DNA from: Euphorbia lathyris
Taxonomy: Eukaryota > Streptophyta > Magnoliopsida > Malpighiales > Euphorbiaceae
Direction: 5' to 3'
DNA: 64,000 nucleotides
Assembly: GCF_963576675.1 (NCBI RefSeq)
Contig: NC_088910.1
Coordinates: 26,600,531 to 26,664,530, forward strand
Shown here: piece by piece, positions 1-12,051 of the stretch
How the letters are laid out: each line of letters opens with the position of its first letter
How positions within the stretch are numbered: the stretch's first letter is position 1
Notes under the pieces: model-generated
Database searches by the model: none
The model's input: only the letters and a program-made list of their open reading frames with translations
Told to the model about the DNA's origin: nothing
Position numbers and translations under genes: made by a program

Positions 1-404
1 ATATATTGTCTAAAGTTTATGATTTACGAATTGGGGTTTAAGATTTTTAAATTAGAGTGTAGATGTTACGGATCGGTCTCGGGACGTGTTAGTTTTAATC
101 GTAAACTAACAAAGATGTTCTTCTCTAGCTAAACTAGAAGGAGTGAATCCCGGGTTTACGGCCTAAATCCGTAGAAAAATCACAGATTCTCCCATTGTTG
201 AAGGTTAGAAATCTTAACAAGATTCAATGAAGAAGATGATAAATTGATTTGATAAAAAGTTGAATATCCTTACAATAATAGGAGCTTATATAGTTCAACA
301 AAATAAAAGGCAAAAGACTAAAAAACCTAATTAGGTTACTAATAACAAGAATGTCAAGGGGTAGAATGGGAAGGACAATTAAGCAATTAAGAGAAGAGTA
401 CAAA

Positions 405-637
405 TGTAACGACTCGGTCCAGAATGGGTGGTGCTGGGGTAGAAGGCCTGAGCAAAGAGTGGCCCTAAGGGATGACGATGGGGGCAGGAATGAATCGAAT
501 CCCACATCGGAAATAGAGAGGCACTAGTAAGATGGGAATCCAATACATGAAGACGCGTTTTAAAGCCGTGAGGCTCAAGGTGTTGGATTTGGGCCAAAGC
601 GGACAATATCTACATGGTATTGGAACATGGTGTTACA
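405..637. mobile_element. TRIM-like solo LTR, 233 bp
   Basis: It begins TGTAACGACTCGG and ends GGTGTTACA, flanked by a perfect 5-bp duplication ACAAA (400-404 and 638-642). The second copy of the host LTR (near 6520) lacks it, giving an empty-site comparison. It contains CCCACATCGG and GGGCCAAAGCGGACAATATC, blocks I recall from small plant TRIM-type LTRs. No PBS or internal region is present. Confidence 0.85.
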
Positions 638-787
638 ACAAACAATAAGGTTAAAATGACACAATGGTAATTAAAGAATGTAAGAAGTTGTGGTAGCATT
701 GGTCTCCTTGTCCCCTAACCTCGAGTGTCTTCTTTTTGGTCTGAAAAGCTGATTCGCTGTCGCTAAAGATCAATATTCTGTCGCTTA

Positions 788-1225
788 GAGCATCTCCAAT
801 AGAGGTTGCTCTAAAAAGTTCCAAAACTTAACACATCATACTAAAATATAATATTTTATTAACTTAATCATCCACATGACTCTTGACAACTTTTGTTAAA
901 AAAATGCTCTAATAAGCAACTTTAAAAGTTGTCATAATGGCCTCACAAATCATTACTTTATATATACTTTATTTTAATTATAAATATTAGCAACCAATAG
1001 TGAAAGGAGAGAAAGACTCATAAAAAATATGCACAAATAGTAATCAAGTAAATCACTCTTTTTTTATATTAAAAAAAGTTGGGCAACCTTAAAGCAAAGT
1101 TGCCAAAAAGTGGCAACCTTACTTGGCACCCACCATCACTCTAATAGTAGGCACCATTTGAATGTTGCCAAACCCAATGCCACATCATCTGGCACTATTT
1201 TAAGCATTCTTTGTTAGAGATGCTC
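788..1225. mobile_element. Tourist-like MITE (PIF/Harbinger type), 438 bp
   Basis: Terminal inverted repeats are GAGCATCTCCAA at the left and TTAGAGATGCTC at the right. The 3-bp duplication TTA is at 785-787 and 1226-1228, the PIF/Harbinger signature. The interior is AT-rich and non-coding. The other host LTR copy lacks it. Confidence 0.8.
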
Positions 1226-1559
1226 TTAAAATCAACATTCCGTCGCTGAAAAGAATCGCGTTGTCGCCAAAGATGGAGCTGTGCTGCAGAGAGCGCAGAA
1301 CTCAGCCATTTTGGTCAGGGGCATGCCCAAACGCCGTGTGGGTTAGTTTCTGACTATATGAGTGTATTTTCTTCGTGCCAGGTCCTCGTGCCACCCCCCG
1401 GACCAGACTCTAATCCACACGATGTGCAGAATGATTGGCACGCCGTGTGGGGCTGTTTTGCCCCATTTTCTCGCTTGATCATCCGTATTTCGTTCCTCTT
1501 CTAACTCCCTTTGCTCGGACTCGAACCTGTGAATATATGCTCCGCATCATTCACTCTCT

Positions 1560-2379
1560 CTTGAAAGGAACTTGACCCTAAGTTGCTTGCTACATATGGA
1601 TGAAGCTTGTTAGCTTTGAGTGGACTCCAAGCTCTCAAATCGAACCAAGGTGTTGCTCGAAATGAATTCAAGAAGTCCATTCCACCTATTGTCGGATTCT
1701 CCTTCTCCTCATGAACTTTTCCCCACATCTCAACTAGTGCCTCACCCCGGTTCTCATCCTCCATGGTACTCATCTCCCAATCTCTACCGGTATCGAATGG
1801 TATATCTTAGTGAAACTTGTCAAACCACTCCCCAACACTTGCTTGGATGGTCTTCCAAATCCTCACGTTTTTTCACACGGACCACCCCCAAATCCTCTTG
1901 ATCTCCTCATCACTAACTTGAGGAGTCACCATAATCTTCTTCTGCTCATAACCTACTTTGAATGGAATGTCCTGGCGAAACATATCAACCCAATTTGGAG
2001 AGATCCCTTGAGTACTCTTCAAAGCCTCATCATGACTTTGAGTTGAATATTCCCGGACTTCTCTATACCTCACACCATCAACCTCAATGCTAGGCTCAAC
2101 CTCCACTCACTCATAACCGACATCAAATGGGATATCCTGGCGGTACTTGTTAACCCACTTCATAGTGAGCCTAAGAACACTTATAATATCTCCCTCCTCA
2201 CCTTGGGTTAACAACTTCAGGACTTCAAGACTCGCTCCTTTACTAACTTGGCCACTAAGCCACAAGTCTTGAATTTCATCAATCTTCTCTATATCCCCCG
2301 GGAAGCCATTCTCCTCACATTCTCCACTACAAGAGCACTCCTCATAGGATAGGTTCCCTCTCAACACACACACAACCAA
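1560..2379 (-). pseudogene. Degenerate ORF with three repeats of a W-x4-RQDIPF motif
   Basis: Read on the minus strand in pieces 2379-2107, 2106-1873 and 1773-1501, with stop codons between. Three imperfect repeats are visible: WVNKYRQDIPFDVGYE ends near 2107, WVDMFRQDIPFKVGYE is near 1950-2000, and a copy with a stop before DIPFDTG is near 1785-1840. Spacing is about 163-169 bp, so the protein probably arose by internal duplication of a unit of about 55 residues. I do not recognise the family. It lies downstream of the protease-like block, where pol would be expected. Confidence 0.5.
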
Positions 2380-2453
2380 GATTCCAACACATATAATTCA
2401 ACGAAGCACAAAAGAATAAGTTCAGATTTTACCAAGTGAGTGACTTGATTCCT

Positions 2454-3240
2454 TTATATATGGCATGTGCTAGGCGTCTCGGTTCTATCAAAAGGCATTA
2501 TAGAGTAACCTTCATCCTTCTCCTTAGAGCTGAACTCACCATGTATAGGACTAGGTTCACTATCTCTCGGATCCCATGCTATGTCACGTGGTAACTTTCT
2601 CAAATATGGAATCCCTTCAGGTTGCTCGTTGAAACACATATACTTATCACCCTCGAACATTGGCTCAACTTCCTCACTTTCAACATTGGTCTTCCCCTTC
2701 TCAACCCCATTCCCCTTTTTGGATTGGAATTCATTAGGAGAGAGGTTAGCTAACTCATCCATGGAACCCAAGTCAAGATGAATCGATGTCTCACCTGTGA
2801 TACTGAAGCACCCATTCACATTCAACTCCCGAGTTGGACAAGCTTTCAAAATGGACTTACTTTTCTCACTAGGTGGACCCCTAATAGGTGTAAGAATGTA
2901 TCAGATTCTGCCCTTGCATATGATATAGATGTTACTTCTTCCCGCATGTGAGGCATCATAATCAAATTGCTATGGCCTACCTAGTAGCACGTGACAAGCA
3001 TCCATCTCCACAACATCACACATGGCTTCATCCCCATAAGCTCCAACGGTGAAAGGAACCTTACACCGGTGAGTAACTTGAAGCTTTTCCACCTCGTTGA
3101 CTCAACCAATTTGGTAAGGTCTAGGATGTGGCTCGGGAACCAACTCAGACTTACTCAAGATGGACTGACTAAGGATATTCACTTGCCTTCCTCCATCGAT
3201 TACCATCTCACACCTCTTCCCAAGAACTAAGCATCAAGTT
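2454..3240 (-). pseudogene. Gypsy-type protease-like fragment and following linker
   Basis: On the minus strand from about 3230 to 2900 the frame reads CEMVIDGG, then PHPRPYQIG, THRCKVPF, MCDVV and CHVLLGRP, then QFDYDASHAG. This is the order of the retropepsin-like region of plant Gypsy elements, with a degenerate IDGG in the active-site position. Two Trp positions are stop codons (TGA after PYQIG, TAG after LLGRP). The following 2849-2454 stretch (MKACPTRELN...) is open for 131 codons but unrecognised. No reverse transcriptase follows. Confidence 0.6.
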
Positions 3241-3295
3241 CTAAATAATTGATGTCATAGGCTATGTTCCTTCTCACTAGACATTAGCACCCTCA

Positions 3296-5835
3296 TCACC
3301 AAATACACATTATTGTCATCGCCATCATCACCACCTCCATAGGTCTCTTCGTCTTGGCTTCAGTCAACACTTCCTGACTCATCTTCATCTTAGGACCAAC
3401 CTTCTTCACCTTCATAAGTTTCTTTGTTTCGGCTCCACTCAATATTCCCAACATCTTCATGATGGAACCTACCTCCATCATACTCATAATTATCTTCATT
3501 GTGGTCCCATTCAACATCCTCCAATTCATCATCATAATGGAATCTACCTTCAGTATCTTCATAAGGAGTCCTATGTCGATTCCACTCCATGTACCGATGC
3601 TCACTCTCATCATGATATACTCCCTCTTCGTCTTCTTCATAAGCGGCCCCATATCGGTTCCACTCAATTCTTTAATGTTAATTGTTAGGCGAATTCTACA
3701 AGTGCACGGTTCTACTTCTAGTAGTAATAATAGGATTATCGTTCCCACAAAGAACGCTGATTAACTACTATAACAAATTTAATTTATAAATTTGTTTTCT
3801 CTTGGTTATAGAGAATAAATAACTTGATTTGAAAATAGTTTTGTCTAAAAAAAGAATGATAATAATACTTAAATTATATTTTCTAAGTTTCTATTCCGTG
3901 CATAGCCCGGGATACATACATATTTTTATAAGTTTAAACCTGAAAACACTTTCCAAACTTACTGCAGTTGTACTAGATAGAAATATTTAATCCAATCTCT
4001 CGATCCAGGATTAAATAACTTGGATGTTTTTAGATAGATAATCCTATTTCCTCGACCTATCGTAGTGAATTAGAATTAAGAATTAAAAATGAAGCAAGTG
4101 GATTATGTGATACAATTATCCTTTTATGAACTGAATCTCTTCTAACTTCATAAAATGATAACTATTCCTATGTCTTGCTTAAATGGATTTCCCTAGAATA
4201 TTCATAAAAGCAGTGATAGAATATGTTGATGAACAAAGAATAATTTGCATTAGATTGAATTGTGATTTTGATAAACAAGTGTTTGACAGAGTTAATGATT
4301 TGTCAAAAGTAAAGAATACAGAGAATAAAGACTACAACAGATGAGAGTATAGGGATTGTGAATCCTTTTACTGTCTCTATAAGGTTTGTCAGGCCTCTAG
4401 GCGTCTTCTTCTTTTGTATCTTGTATCTTGTATCTCGAGGAAGTGCATCTCTCGATCTTGCTTCTTTCAATGTTGGAAATAGAAGCTTAGAAACTATAGA
4501 ATCTTCCTTGCTTATAGTATACTTTCTGTAACTATGTCTATATTATTCTTCTCTCTTTTCTGTATGTTGAATGGAGAAAAGAGTATCCTTCTTATAGTGG
4601 GTGAAGAATCATGTCTCTTTAAGATGATAACTCTTTAACTATTGTTATGGAGAGTTATAGCCCGTGGTGAAGAAGAATGATGGTTCAGGATGAAAGAGCT
4701 GCAATTGTACTAAAGAATCATGCATTTTAGAAGTGAAGATGTCGGTCACGAATGAGACAGGGGTGTCATGTTCGTGACTTTGCTTTGCATTGCAAAGTTG
4801 ATGGAACTTTCTGTCACGATCGCGACATAGGTCATGATCACGATAGATGATCTTCTGTCTTTGGTTAACTTCAGGCATGATCACAAACGGGACTGGGGTG
4901 TCATGATCGTGACAGATGTTTTTGCCCTAATTTGGCTCTTTTCTTCTGTCTTTGATTTGTTCCTTGCTGATATTCCTTTGTATTGAGCTTTTATGTATTT
5001 CCAACCTATCTCTGGAGAAATCATGAACAAACAAGTGAAATCTTTCCAAAACCTATCCTAAACTAAGCTAAATGCATTGATATAAATATGAATATGCATG
5101 CATAAATACATAAATTAATGACTTATCATTCATCCTCATCATGGTAAACTCTATCATTTTCATCGTAATCAAACTCATTTGCACTATGATAAAGTTCACC
5201 ATCCCCACATATTTCATCTTCGGAAGTGCTCTCTCTCTTCAACCTCATCCTTGAATTCACTTTCATAATAGTCATGTTCAACATTTCTTTCAAGCTCATT
5301 CTTGGATTGGTTATCCTCTTCATGATCACATTCAAATTCATTTCCCTCTTCATCCACGATCCATCTTTTCCTGTGACCTCTTGTTTCCTCCCACTTCTCC
5401 CTATAGTTCAAACCTGCTACGCCATTTGAATAACTACCCGACCCAAACAACATGTTACACCCAACTATAGTTGAACCACTAACATCTCTCCCATCACCAT
5501 AGCCATCAATTTCCACACAACAAGTGGTTTCCTCATTCTCCAAAAAAATATTTTCAACCCCAAAGTCACTCTCCCCTTCCTCAAGAATAACACCCACTTT
5601 CATCAAACATACAAATAAAGTTATGCTTAAGGGGTATTTTATCAAACACATAGGGAGCATCCCGTGCTACATGGGCTTCCCCAATATCCTCACTTACAAA
5701 CACTCCTTCCTCCTCATCCACACATGAACTCACATTCTCATTCATAATATCATTATCAATAAATCCACAATGAGAATCTAATCCACAAACAACATCACAA
5801 TTATCCAACTTCTCTGTAGCAATATGACTACCCAC
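3296..5835 (-). pseudogene. Acidic gag-like region of the outermost element, interrupted by a solo LTR
   Basis: Minus-strand open segments at 5835-5581, 5660-5214, 5353-5126 and 3590-3390 encode acidic, Tyr/His/Asn-rich protein such as WDHNEDNYEYDGGRFHHEDV. The position between PBS and protease suggests a gag or gag-protease linker, but I see no CCHC zinc knuckle and no recognisable gag fold. Frames change between segments. The solo LTR at 3683-5128 splits the region. The leader 5836-6153 carries one more open stretch continuous with the 5835 segment. Confidence 0.4.
3683..5128 (-). mobile_element. Solo LTR, about 1.45 kb, probable Gypsy type
   Basis: In plus orientation it begins TGTTAGGCGAATTC and ends GACTTATCA. 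The flanks TTAAT (3678-3682) and TTCAT (5129-5133) are a 5-bp duplication with one mismatch, and the host's acidic frame continues across it. A TATA-like CTATAAGAAG on the minus strand near 4588-4600 suggests minus orientation. Upstream of it in that sense (4745-4915) lie repeated GTCATGATCGTGAC-type palindromes. No PBS or coding region is attached. Confidence 0.75.
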
Positions 5836-6153
5836 AACTTCAATATGAGAAATTGGAAGTTTAGGATTTACCTTTTTAATGTATAATGGAGAGAAGATTG
5901 GTGATGGATCTTTAGGAAGAACTTCTAAGGTTGGTTGGGCAAGCTTTCAGATCTCTAGACTGAGATTCTCACAAGCGACTTTAAATCTCCTAGTTAGTTT
6001 TCCTCTCGCTCGATCTCGTTCTCCAAACCTCTCTTCAAGCCCTTTTCCCCTAAGATTCGAAACTTCCCCCTCTCTTATTGACGGTTTCTTCAGATTCATG
6101 AGATGAACTTGGTTGAACCATAGTCGAAAGAAGTCCCTGTTAGGAAAATGATC

Positions 6154-6167
6154 GGCCCTGATACCAA
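6154..6167 (-). other. Primer-binding site of the outermost element
   Basis: On the minus strand it reads TTGGTATCAGGGCC next to the LTR edge at 6169. It resembles the initiator-Met tRNA PBS TGGTATCAGAGC with a change near its 3' side. It fixes the element's orientation. Confidence 0.6.
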
Positions 6168-6168
6168 T

Positions 6169-6858
6169 TTTTACAGATCGGTCTCAAGACGTGTTAGTTT
6201 TAACCGTAAACTAACAAAGATGTTCTTCTCTAGCTAAACTAGAAGGAGTGAATCCCGGTTTTACAGCCTAAATCCATTGGAAAATCATAGATTCCCCAAT
6301 TTTGAAGTTTAGAAACCTTAACAAGCTTCAATGAAGAAGTATATAAATTGATTTGATAAAAGTTGAATATCCTTACAATAATAGGTGTTTATATAGCTCA
6401 AAAAAATAAAAGGCAAAAGACTAAAAAGTCTAATTAGGGTTACTAATAAATAAGAGTGCCAGAGGGTGGAATGGGAAGGGAATGCCAAAATGGCATTTAA
6501 GCAATTAAGAGAAAAGTACAAACAATAGGGTTAAAATGGCACAATGGTAATTAAAGAATGTAAGAAGTTGTGGCAGCCTTGGTCTCATTGTCCCCTAACC
6601 TTGGGTGTCTTTTCTTCTTGGTCTGAATAGTTGATTCGTCGTCGCTAAAGATCAAAAATCAACATTCCGTGGTCGAAACGAACCGCGTCGTCACAAAATA
6701 TGGAGTTGCTGCCGCAGAGACTCAAAACTCATCCATTTTGGGGCAGGGGCATGCCCACATGCTGTGCCACTTAAGTGACACACCGTGTGGGCCAGTTTCT
6801 GATCCTATGAGTGTATTTTCTTTGTGCCAACTCCTCATGCCACTTCCCTGGATCAGAC
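6169..6858 (-). repeat. 5' LTR of the outermost element, first segment
   Basis: It matches 64-1330 of the other LTR minus the TRIM and MITE. It is cut at ...GATCAGAC by the Athila insertion, and the remainder is at 57987-58123. A TATA-like ATATAAAC lies near 6388-6395 on the minus strand. A pair of palindromes (CACATGCTGTG, CACACCGTGTG, 23 bp apart) lies near 6767-6803. Confidence 0.85.
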
Positions 6859-8105
6859 TGTTAGGCATGAATATGACTACAATTAAACACACTATTTGAG
6901 ATAACTTAGGGGTGTTTTAGGCGTAATATTACTTAAATGAAGGACTTATAAGTGTTTTATGTAGATTTGAAAAGATTAAGTCAAAAAGGCTGTTATGCAG
7001 CCTGTTTTGCAACAACCGAGAGGAGACGTGCACCCTTTGATCCAACGGTTAAACGCTGTGTACCTGATGACGGATAACGACTTGACAGGCAGGAATGAGC
7101 GGGCAGGAATGAGCGGCTAAAGCAACATGATGACAAGAGTGATCGACCCTTGAGTGTTCAAGGGTCAACATATTTTAACCACTTCTAGATATATCAGATA
7201 CTTTGAACAATCTTTCCTTTTTGTAATATTTTGTTGATATTTTGTGTACGGGTTTCCTTTTCCTTCTATTTATAGAAGTAGTGGAGGGAAAGGAAGGATA
7301 ATCTTTTGGGGGAGCAGAAGATAGATTAGTTTTGAACAAGTTTTAGAGAGAGAAGCTCTCGAAGATCTTTCAAGCTCCTTTCATGGAGTTCTGTTTATTT
7401 AACTTAGGTTGTTCACTCTTTAGCATGAGTGAGTAGTCATTTTGAATGGGTCTGGCCAGTTAGTGCCTGTTATGTAAGTCTTCTATTTTCTTATTTATGA
7501 ATGAATGGTGATATATTATGTTGTGTTTGAGAAAGTTATCATTCCATTGTTGTATGCATGTATGTTAGTGTTAGATGAATGATAGGGAACTGCTTTCATC
7601 TTCATGGAACTATTTCTCAAACGTCCAAACCCCGAAGCAGGAATGCTAGGGGGTTGTATCAAAGGTTTTCTTAATAGAAATGTTGTTTCGATCATAATGC
7701 AAGAAAGAACCAACTTTAGGGACGCTTAAGGCTGTAGTACATCTTAGAATCTTAAGAACACACGAGAGTTGACTTAAGTGAGCATTAAAGCAGAGACCTT
7801 GACTTCACTTTACATCATTCATGAATAAATAGGATGTTTAGAGACTAAAAGTAACATGTTCTACTGTGACCTAGCCTGTTCTACCTTTTATCTTTATCAA
7901 ATACTCATTTTTACAAGTTGAATCATTTACTTGGTTACCCATTCACAATATCTCTCAATATAAAGAATTCACTCACCACGAACACCCTGTTCTGCAAGGT
8001 TTTTCTAGTAAAATTTGGTCATCAATCCATGTGGAGACGATACTCTATTTATCACTTTATTACTTGTATCTAGTGCACTTGCTAGAGTCTATTCAAAGGA
8101 CAACA
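6859..8105 (+). repeat. 5' LTR of the Athila element
   Basis: 1247 bp, the same length as the 3' copy and nearly identical. It contains TATTTATAG near 7268, a probable core promoter, and a short tandem repeat of GCAGGAATGAGCGG near 7090-7120. Confidence 0.92.
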
Positions 8106-8111
8106 AGTTTT

Positions 8112-8129
8112 TGGCGCCGTTGCCGGGGA
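8112..8129 (+). other. Primer-binding site, tRNA-Asp type
   Basis: TGGCGCCGTTGCCGGGGA is the complement of the 3' end of plant tRNA-Asp including CCA, the primer usual in Athila/Tat elements. It lies 6 nt after the LTR end. Confidence 0.9.
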
Positions 8130-8227
8130 TTGAAAGCAACAAAGTTTATCTGAAAATTTCTGTGAAACAAGGTGTTTTTAATCTGTTTGTTACGTAGTGC
8201 TGCCAGAAGCAGTTTCTCTTACTGTCT

Positions 8228-10135
8228 ATGCGGAGAGCTGGACCACCAGTTTTTCCTATTGATCTTGAACTAGAAAGAACGTGCAGACGAAACCAAGCGG
8301 GAGCTCGACGAGCAAGACAAAGAGAAAGACAACGAGAAAGAAGGATGGCTGGAAGAGTACCAGAACAACCAGTTCAACCTCCGCCTGAAGAAGAAGGAGA
8401 GAACAACAATCCACCAGTCATGAGAATCAGAGATTACTCCAGACCTACCATAAAAGGACACTCATCGTGTATTGTGTTGCCTAACGAAGGGAACAACATG
8501 TTTGAAGTAAAAGCATCCATGATACAAATGTTGCAAGCAGCCATGCAATTCAATGGATACCAGTCGAAAGATCCAAATGGGCATATCCAGGAGTTTATTA
8601 CGTCGTGCAACACTTTCCGATCGAACCGAGGAGTCTCCGATGACGTGATAAGGCTGAAGCTGTTTCCTTTTTCTCTAAAAGATAAAGCAAAGAACTGGCT
8701 AAAGAACCTACAGCTAGGGACCATTGCCACATGGGAGGACATGGCCAGTGCTTTTCTAATGAAATACTTTCCACCTAGACAAGCCATCAAACTCAGAAAT
8801 AAGGTGTCCCATTTCGTGCAAGAAGAGGATGAATCCTTGGCCGAGGCATGGGAAAGGTACAAAGAGCTGCTAAGAAGGGTACCAAATCATGGCATCCCCA
8901 TGTGGATGCAAGTGCAGAATTTTTACAATGGAGTCACCAACACGTACAAAATCCAGATTGAATCCATTGCGAATGGTAACCCCGAAGATCTTAAACCACA
9001 AGCCTTGTACGACCTCATTGAAAAGGTGGTGAGAACAAGTTATAATTGGCACTCAGCTAGGAGTGAAGGAAAAAGAATAGCAGATGGTGACATAGTTTCA
9101 AAGCTGACGACCCAAGTGGAATAGCTTGCCATGCAGCTCAGCAAGATAAATGTCTCATCTATTCATAGTGAGCCACCATTTAATGATGTTTGTGATTTTT
9201 GTGGAGGGCCTCACTTCAACATCAACTGTCCTGAAGTTAAGCAAGGAAAAGGTGAGCAGGAACAATGTGATTATGCTGGATACAATCAGAGGAACCCACC
9301 AAATCCGTACTCCAATACATACAACCCAGCTACAAGAAATCATCCAAATTTTGGATGGACTGGACTAGCCAAACCAGCAGGAGCAACCTAGATACCAGCA
9401 GCAACAAGGAGGACACTACTAGAGGCAGCCTCAACAGCACTACAAACAGCCTGTTCCACCCAAGGAGGATGTAGAACAAGACATGAAGACCATGATGATG
9501 CAATTTATGAAGCAGACACATGCTTCCATCAAAAATTTGGAGACACAAGTACATCAACTGGCTGCTTCATCATCAAAAGAAAAAGGGGTGATGCTGAGTA
9601 ATACCGAACCAAACCCTAAAGGATATGTCATGGCTATCACCCTACGATCTGGTAAGGAAACTAATCCTTCTTTGATGACTAATAAAAGTGCCGAGTGTGC
9701 AGGTAGTTCCAGAGTTAATGAGAAGAGACAGGAACAGACTGTTCTTGACCAAGAGAAGTCAGCCGAGACAGGTCTTACATCTGACAATGATCAGGAGGAA
9801 CCAGGGAAGAAGTACTATCCACCTCCTCCCTATGTACCACCTGTACCATATCCGACGAGGCTAGTGAATAAGAAGCTTGAAGAGCAAAATTCAAAAGTGC
9901 TAGACACCTTGAGGAAATTGCATATCAACATTCCCTTCGTGTAAGCACTTGCACAGATGCCCACATATGCTAAATTCTTGAAAGATATCTTATCCAATAA
10001 GAAGAAATTGGAAAACATCTCGATAATCCAACTGAACAGGGACTGCTCGTCAATACTCCAGAATAAGCAGCAGCTTCCGAAAAAGCTAAAGGATCCAGGG
10101 AGTTTTTCAATTCCATGTTCTATTGGCAAGTTAAC
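8228..10135 (+). pseudogene. gag: Athila gag, broken
   Basis: The first 298 codons hold an Arg-rich N terminus and a retrotransposon gag core (LKLFPFSLKDKAKNWLKNL, AWERYKELLRRVPNHGIP). TAG at 9122-9124 interrupts. The same frame continues with a zinc-knuckle-like CDFCGGPHFNINC near 9191-9232 and ends at 9391. A frameshift then leads to 9483-9944 (NPKGYVMAITLRSGK, typical of the Athila gag-protease linker), a TAA, and 9957-10135 (DPGSFSIPCSIG, the start of protease). The LTR-like element at 10136 cuts it. The product would be the capsid/nucleocapsid precursor of virus-like particles; this copy cannot make it. Confidence 0.88.
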
Positions 10136-11997
10136 TGTCACACCCGACCCTAGACGACCTCAATCGGCATCGGGCGTGAAATAGAAAGATCATAATCAAT
10201 ACTTAGGAGTCTTCAATAATAACATATTTATTTATTTATTTTGGCCTTCCTCTCCAATATATATTCTAAAATAATTCATATTCCTACTACATTAGTCATT
10301 CGAGGACCTCGACGTATATGTACCAACTCCTTTATATTCCAATTAAAATATCAAAGTTCGAACCATAATTCTAACAATAAGCAGCCAACTTCCAAACCTC
10401 GCCTAAACGGTTGGTAACCTTCTCTATATCCTGTACTTTCTCACCTAAAAACATTAAAACATTTAAAAACGTGAGACAAAAATCTCAATAAGAAACTATC
10501 AGCTATAAAAACCAACTTTACTTAACATAGCTACATATATACATTTATAAAGGGATTTAATCAAAACCTTATAAAATATACTCAAAACTTAAGTTCATAT
10601 AACTTTATATATATAATGCATCTTATCAAAACGAATCAAAACAAATAAACGTTTTATCAAACCAATTCATAATTAAATAAATGTTTTATCAAACCAACTC
10701 GTATTCAATCAAACGTAAAACCTTATATCAAAATCAATCATAACTCAAAACATAATCCAAATGAACTTAAAACATTGTATCCATCCTCGAGTTTCTCCCT
10801 TTAAGTATCAATCCATAACCACATATATAGTCGAGACGTCTCTTAATATTGCCTATCCCATATGGTTTTACCCAACACTTCGCTGCCATACCCAATAGGT
10901 CTTCAGACTGTGTACACAGGCCATGTCCCTCACTAAACATGGTCTTCAAATATATTGCCTATCCCATATGGTCTTACCCAACACTTCGCTGCCATACCCA
11001 ATAGGTCTTCAGACTGTGTACACAGGCCATGTCCCTCACTGAACATGGTCTTCAAATATAAAACCACCGATCCGGATAACTCTCGATGGATATAAAATCA
11101 TTAAAACATAACGTGCTCAAATTTCCTTTCACAATCAAATCCCAAACTATTTCATAACCATAAATCATTTGGCTTCAATTAGCCATTTTATATCATAAAA
11201 ATCATATTTGGACTTCAATCCAAAATAATAACAATAACCGCAACAGATTTCTCAATCCAAAAACAATTCGTAAGAAATCATCAAATTCATTTTGTTCAAT
11301 ATAGATATATATTGAAACCAAAAACATATATGTATATATGTAAATCAACCAAATTAAGCCTTAAATCAACATAATCAAGTAAAATCTGAAATTCACATAG
11401 AAACATAATCAATAGCTTCATTTGAACCGTAATTTCACAATAAAAAGCAAAATCATGAAAAACCCAAATTTTACAAAATTTATGCATAACCCTAAAATAT
11501 CAATTTCTGAAACTTCTTTGATTATATATATATATCTATATACATAAAACTCAAAATATAGTTGATAGTTACTTACCTTGGCTATTAATTGAAGAAAATA
11601 CACTCGTTTAATTCTCCTCTAAACTCTGTCTAAGACGTTTCCTCTCTAAACACTGCCGAATCTCCGTAAATCAAAGAAACGGTGGAGAAACGGTCGAAGA
11701 ACGATGAAGAGGCAAAAGGAAACAAAAGAAACAGAAAAGAAAACAAAAGAAAAAGAAAGAAGATGGTGGAAGGCTGGCGAATTTGGATTTATATTCCAAA
11801 TTCGTCAAATATCATATTTGATCCTTCATCTTTTTATAATCTTTTAAAAATTATTCTAAACTTTTAATATACACCTAAAACCATCAAATTAACTTCAAAC
11901 TTTTTCTATAGCACCAAATTAACTTTACACATCCAATAACTATAATATATATTACTATCAAGATATAAATTCTAGAAATTTACACACGGACGTGACA
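10136..11997. mobile_element. Solo LTR-like element, 1862 bp, in the Athila protease
   Basis: It begins TGTCACACCCGACC and ends GGACGTGACA, so the ends are TG...CA with a short inverted TGTCAC/GTGACA. The flanks TTAAC (10131-10135) and TTAAA (11998-12002) are a 5-bp duplication with one mismatch. After it the host protease resumes at IENALCDL. No coding or PBS is seen. Superfamily is not determined. Confidence 0.75.
10848..11059. repeat. Tandem duplication, two units of 106 bp
   Basis: The unit starting ATTGCCTATCCCATATGG is repeated at 10848-10953 and 10954-11059 with only a few differences, inside the solo LTR-like element. Confidence 0.9.
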
Positions 11998-12002
11998 TTA
12001 AA

Positions 12003-12027
12003 CATTGAAAATGCATTATGTGACCTA
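12003..12027 (+). pseudogene. Stranded 25-bp piece of the Athila protease
   Basis: It encodes IENALCDL, the residues just before the protease active-site loop. The continuation GASINIMP is at 19504, so 12028-19503 is inserted exactly at the active site. Confidence 0.8.
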
Positions 12028-12051
12028 ACAAATTGTACTTAAAAAAATTTA

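Larger units (their letters stand above)
64..1549 (-). repeat. 3' LTR of the outermost element
   Basis: It aligns with 6169-6858 plus 57987-58123 once two insertions (405-637 and 788-1225) are removed, leaving roughly 0.8 kb. A TATA-like CTATATAAG lies on the minus strand near 283-293. Paired CACACG..GTG palindromes lie upstream of it (in the element's sense) near 1325-1460. Confidence 0.85.

Noticed and set aside
5879..6106. 75-codon plus-strand ORF (MYNGEKIGDGSLG)
   Set aside because: It is antisense to the leader of the outermost element, with no support as a gene.
8015..8197. 60-codon ORF across the Athila LTR-PBS junction
   Set aside because: It spans the LTR end and PBS, so it is a chance frame in non-coding leader.
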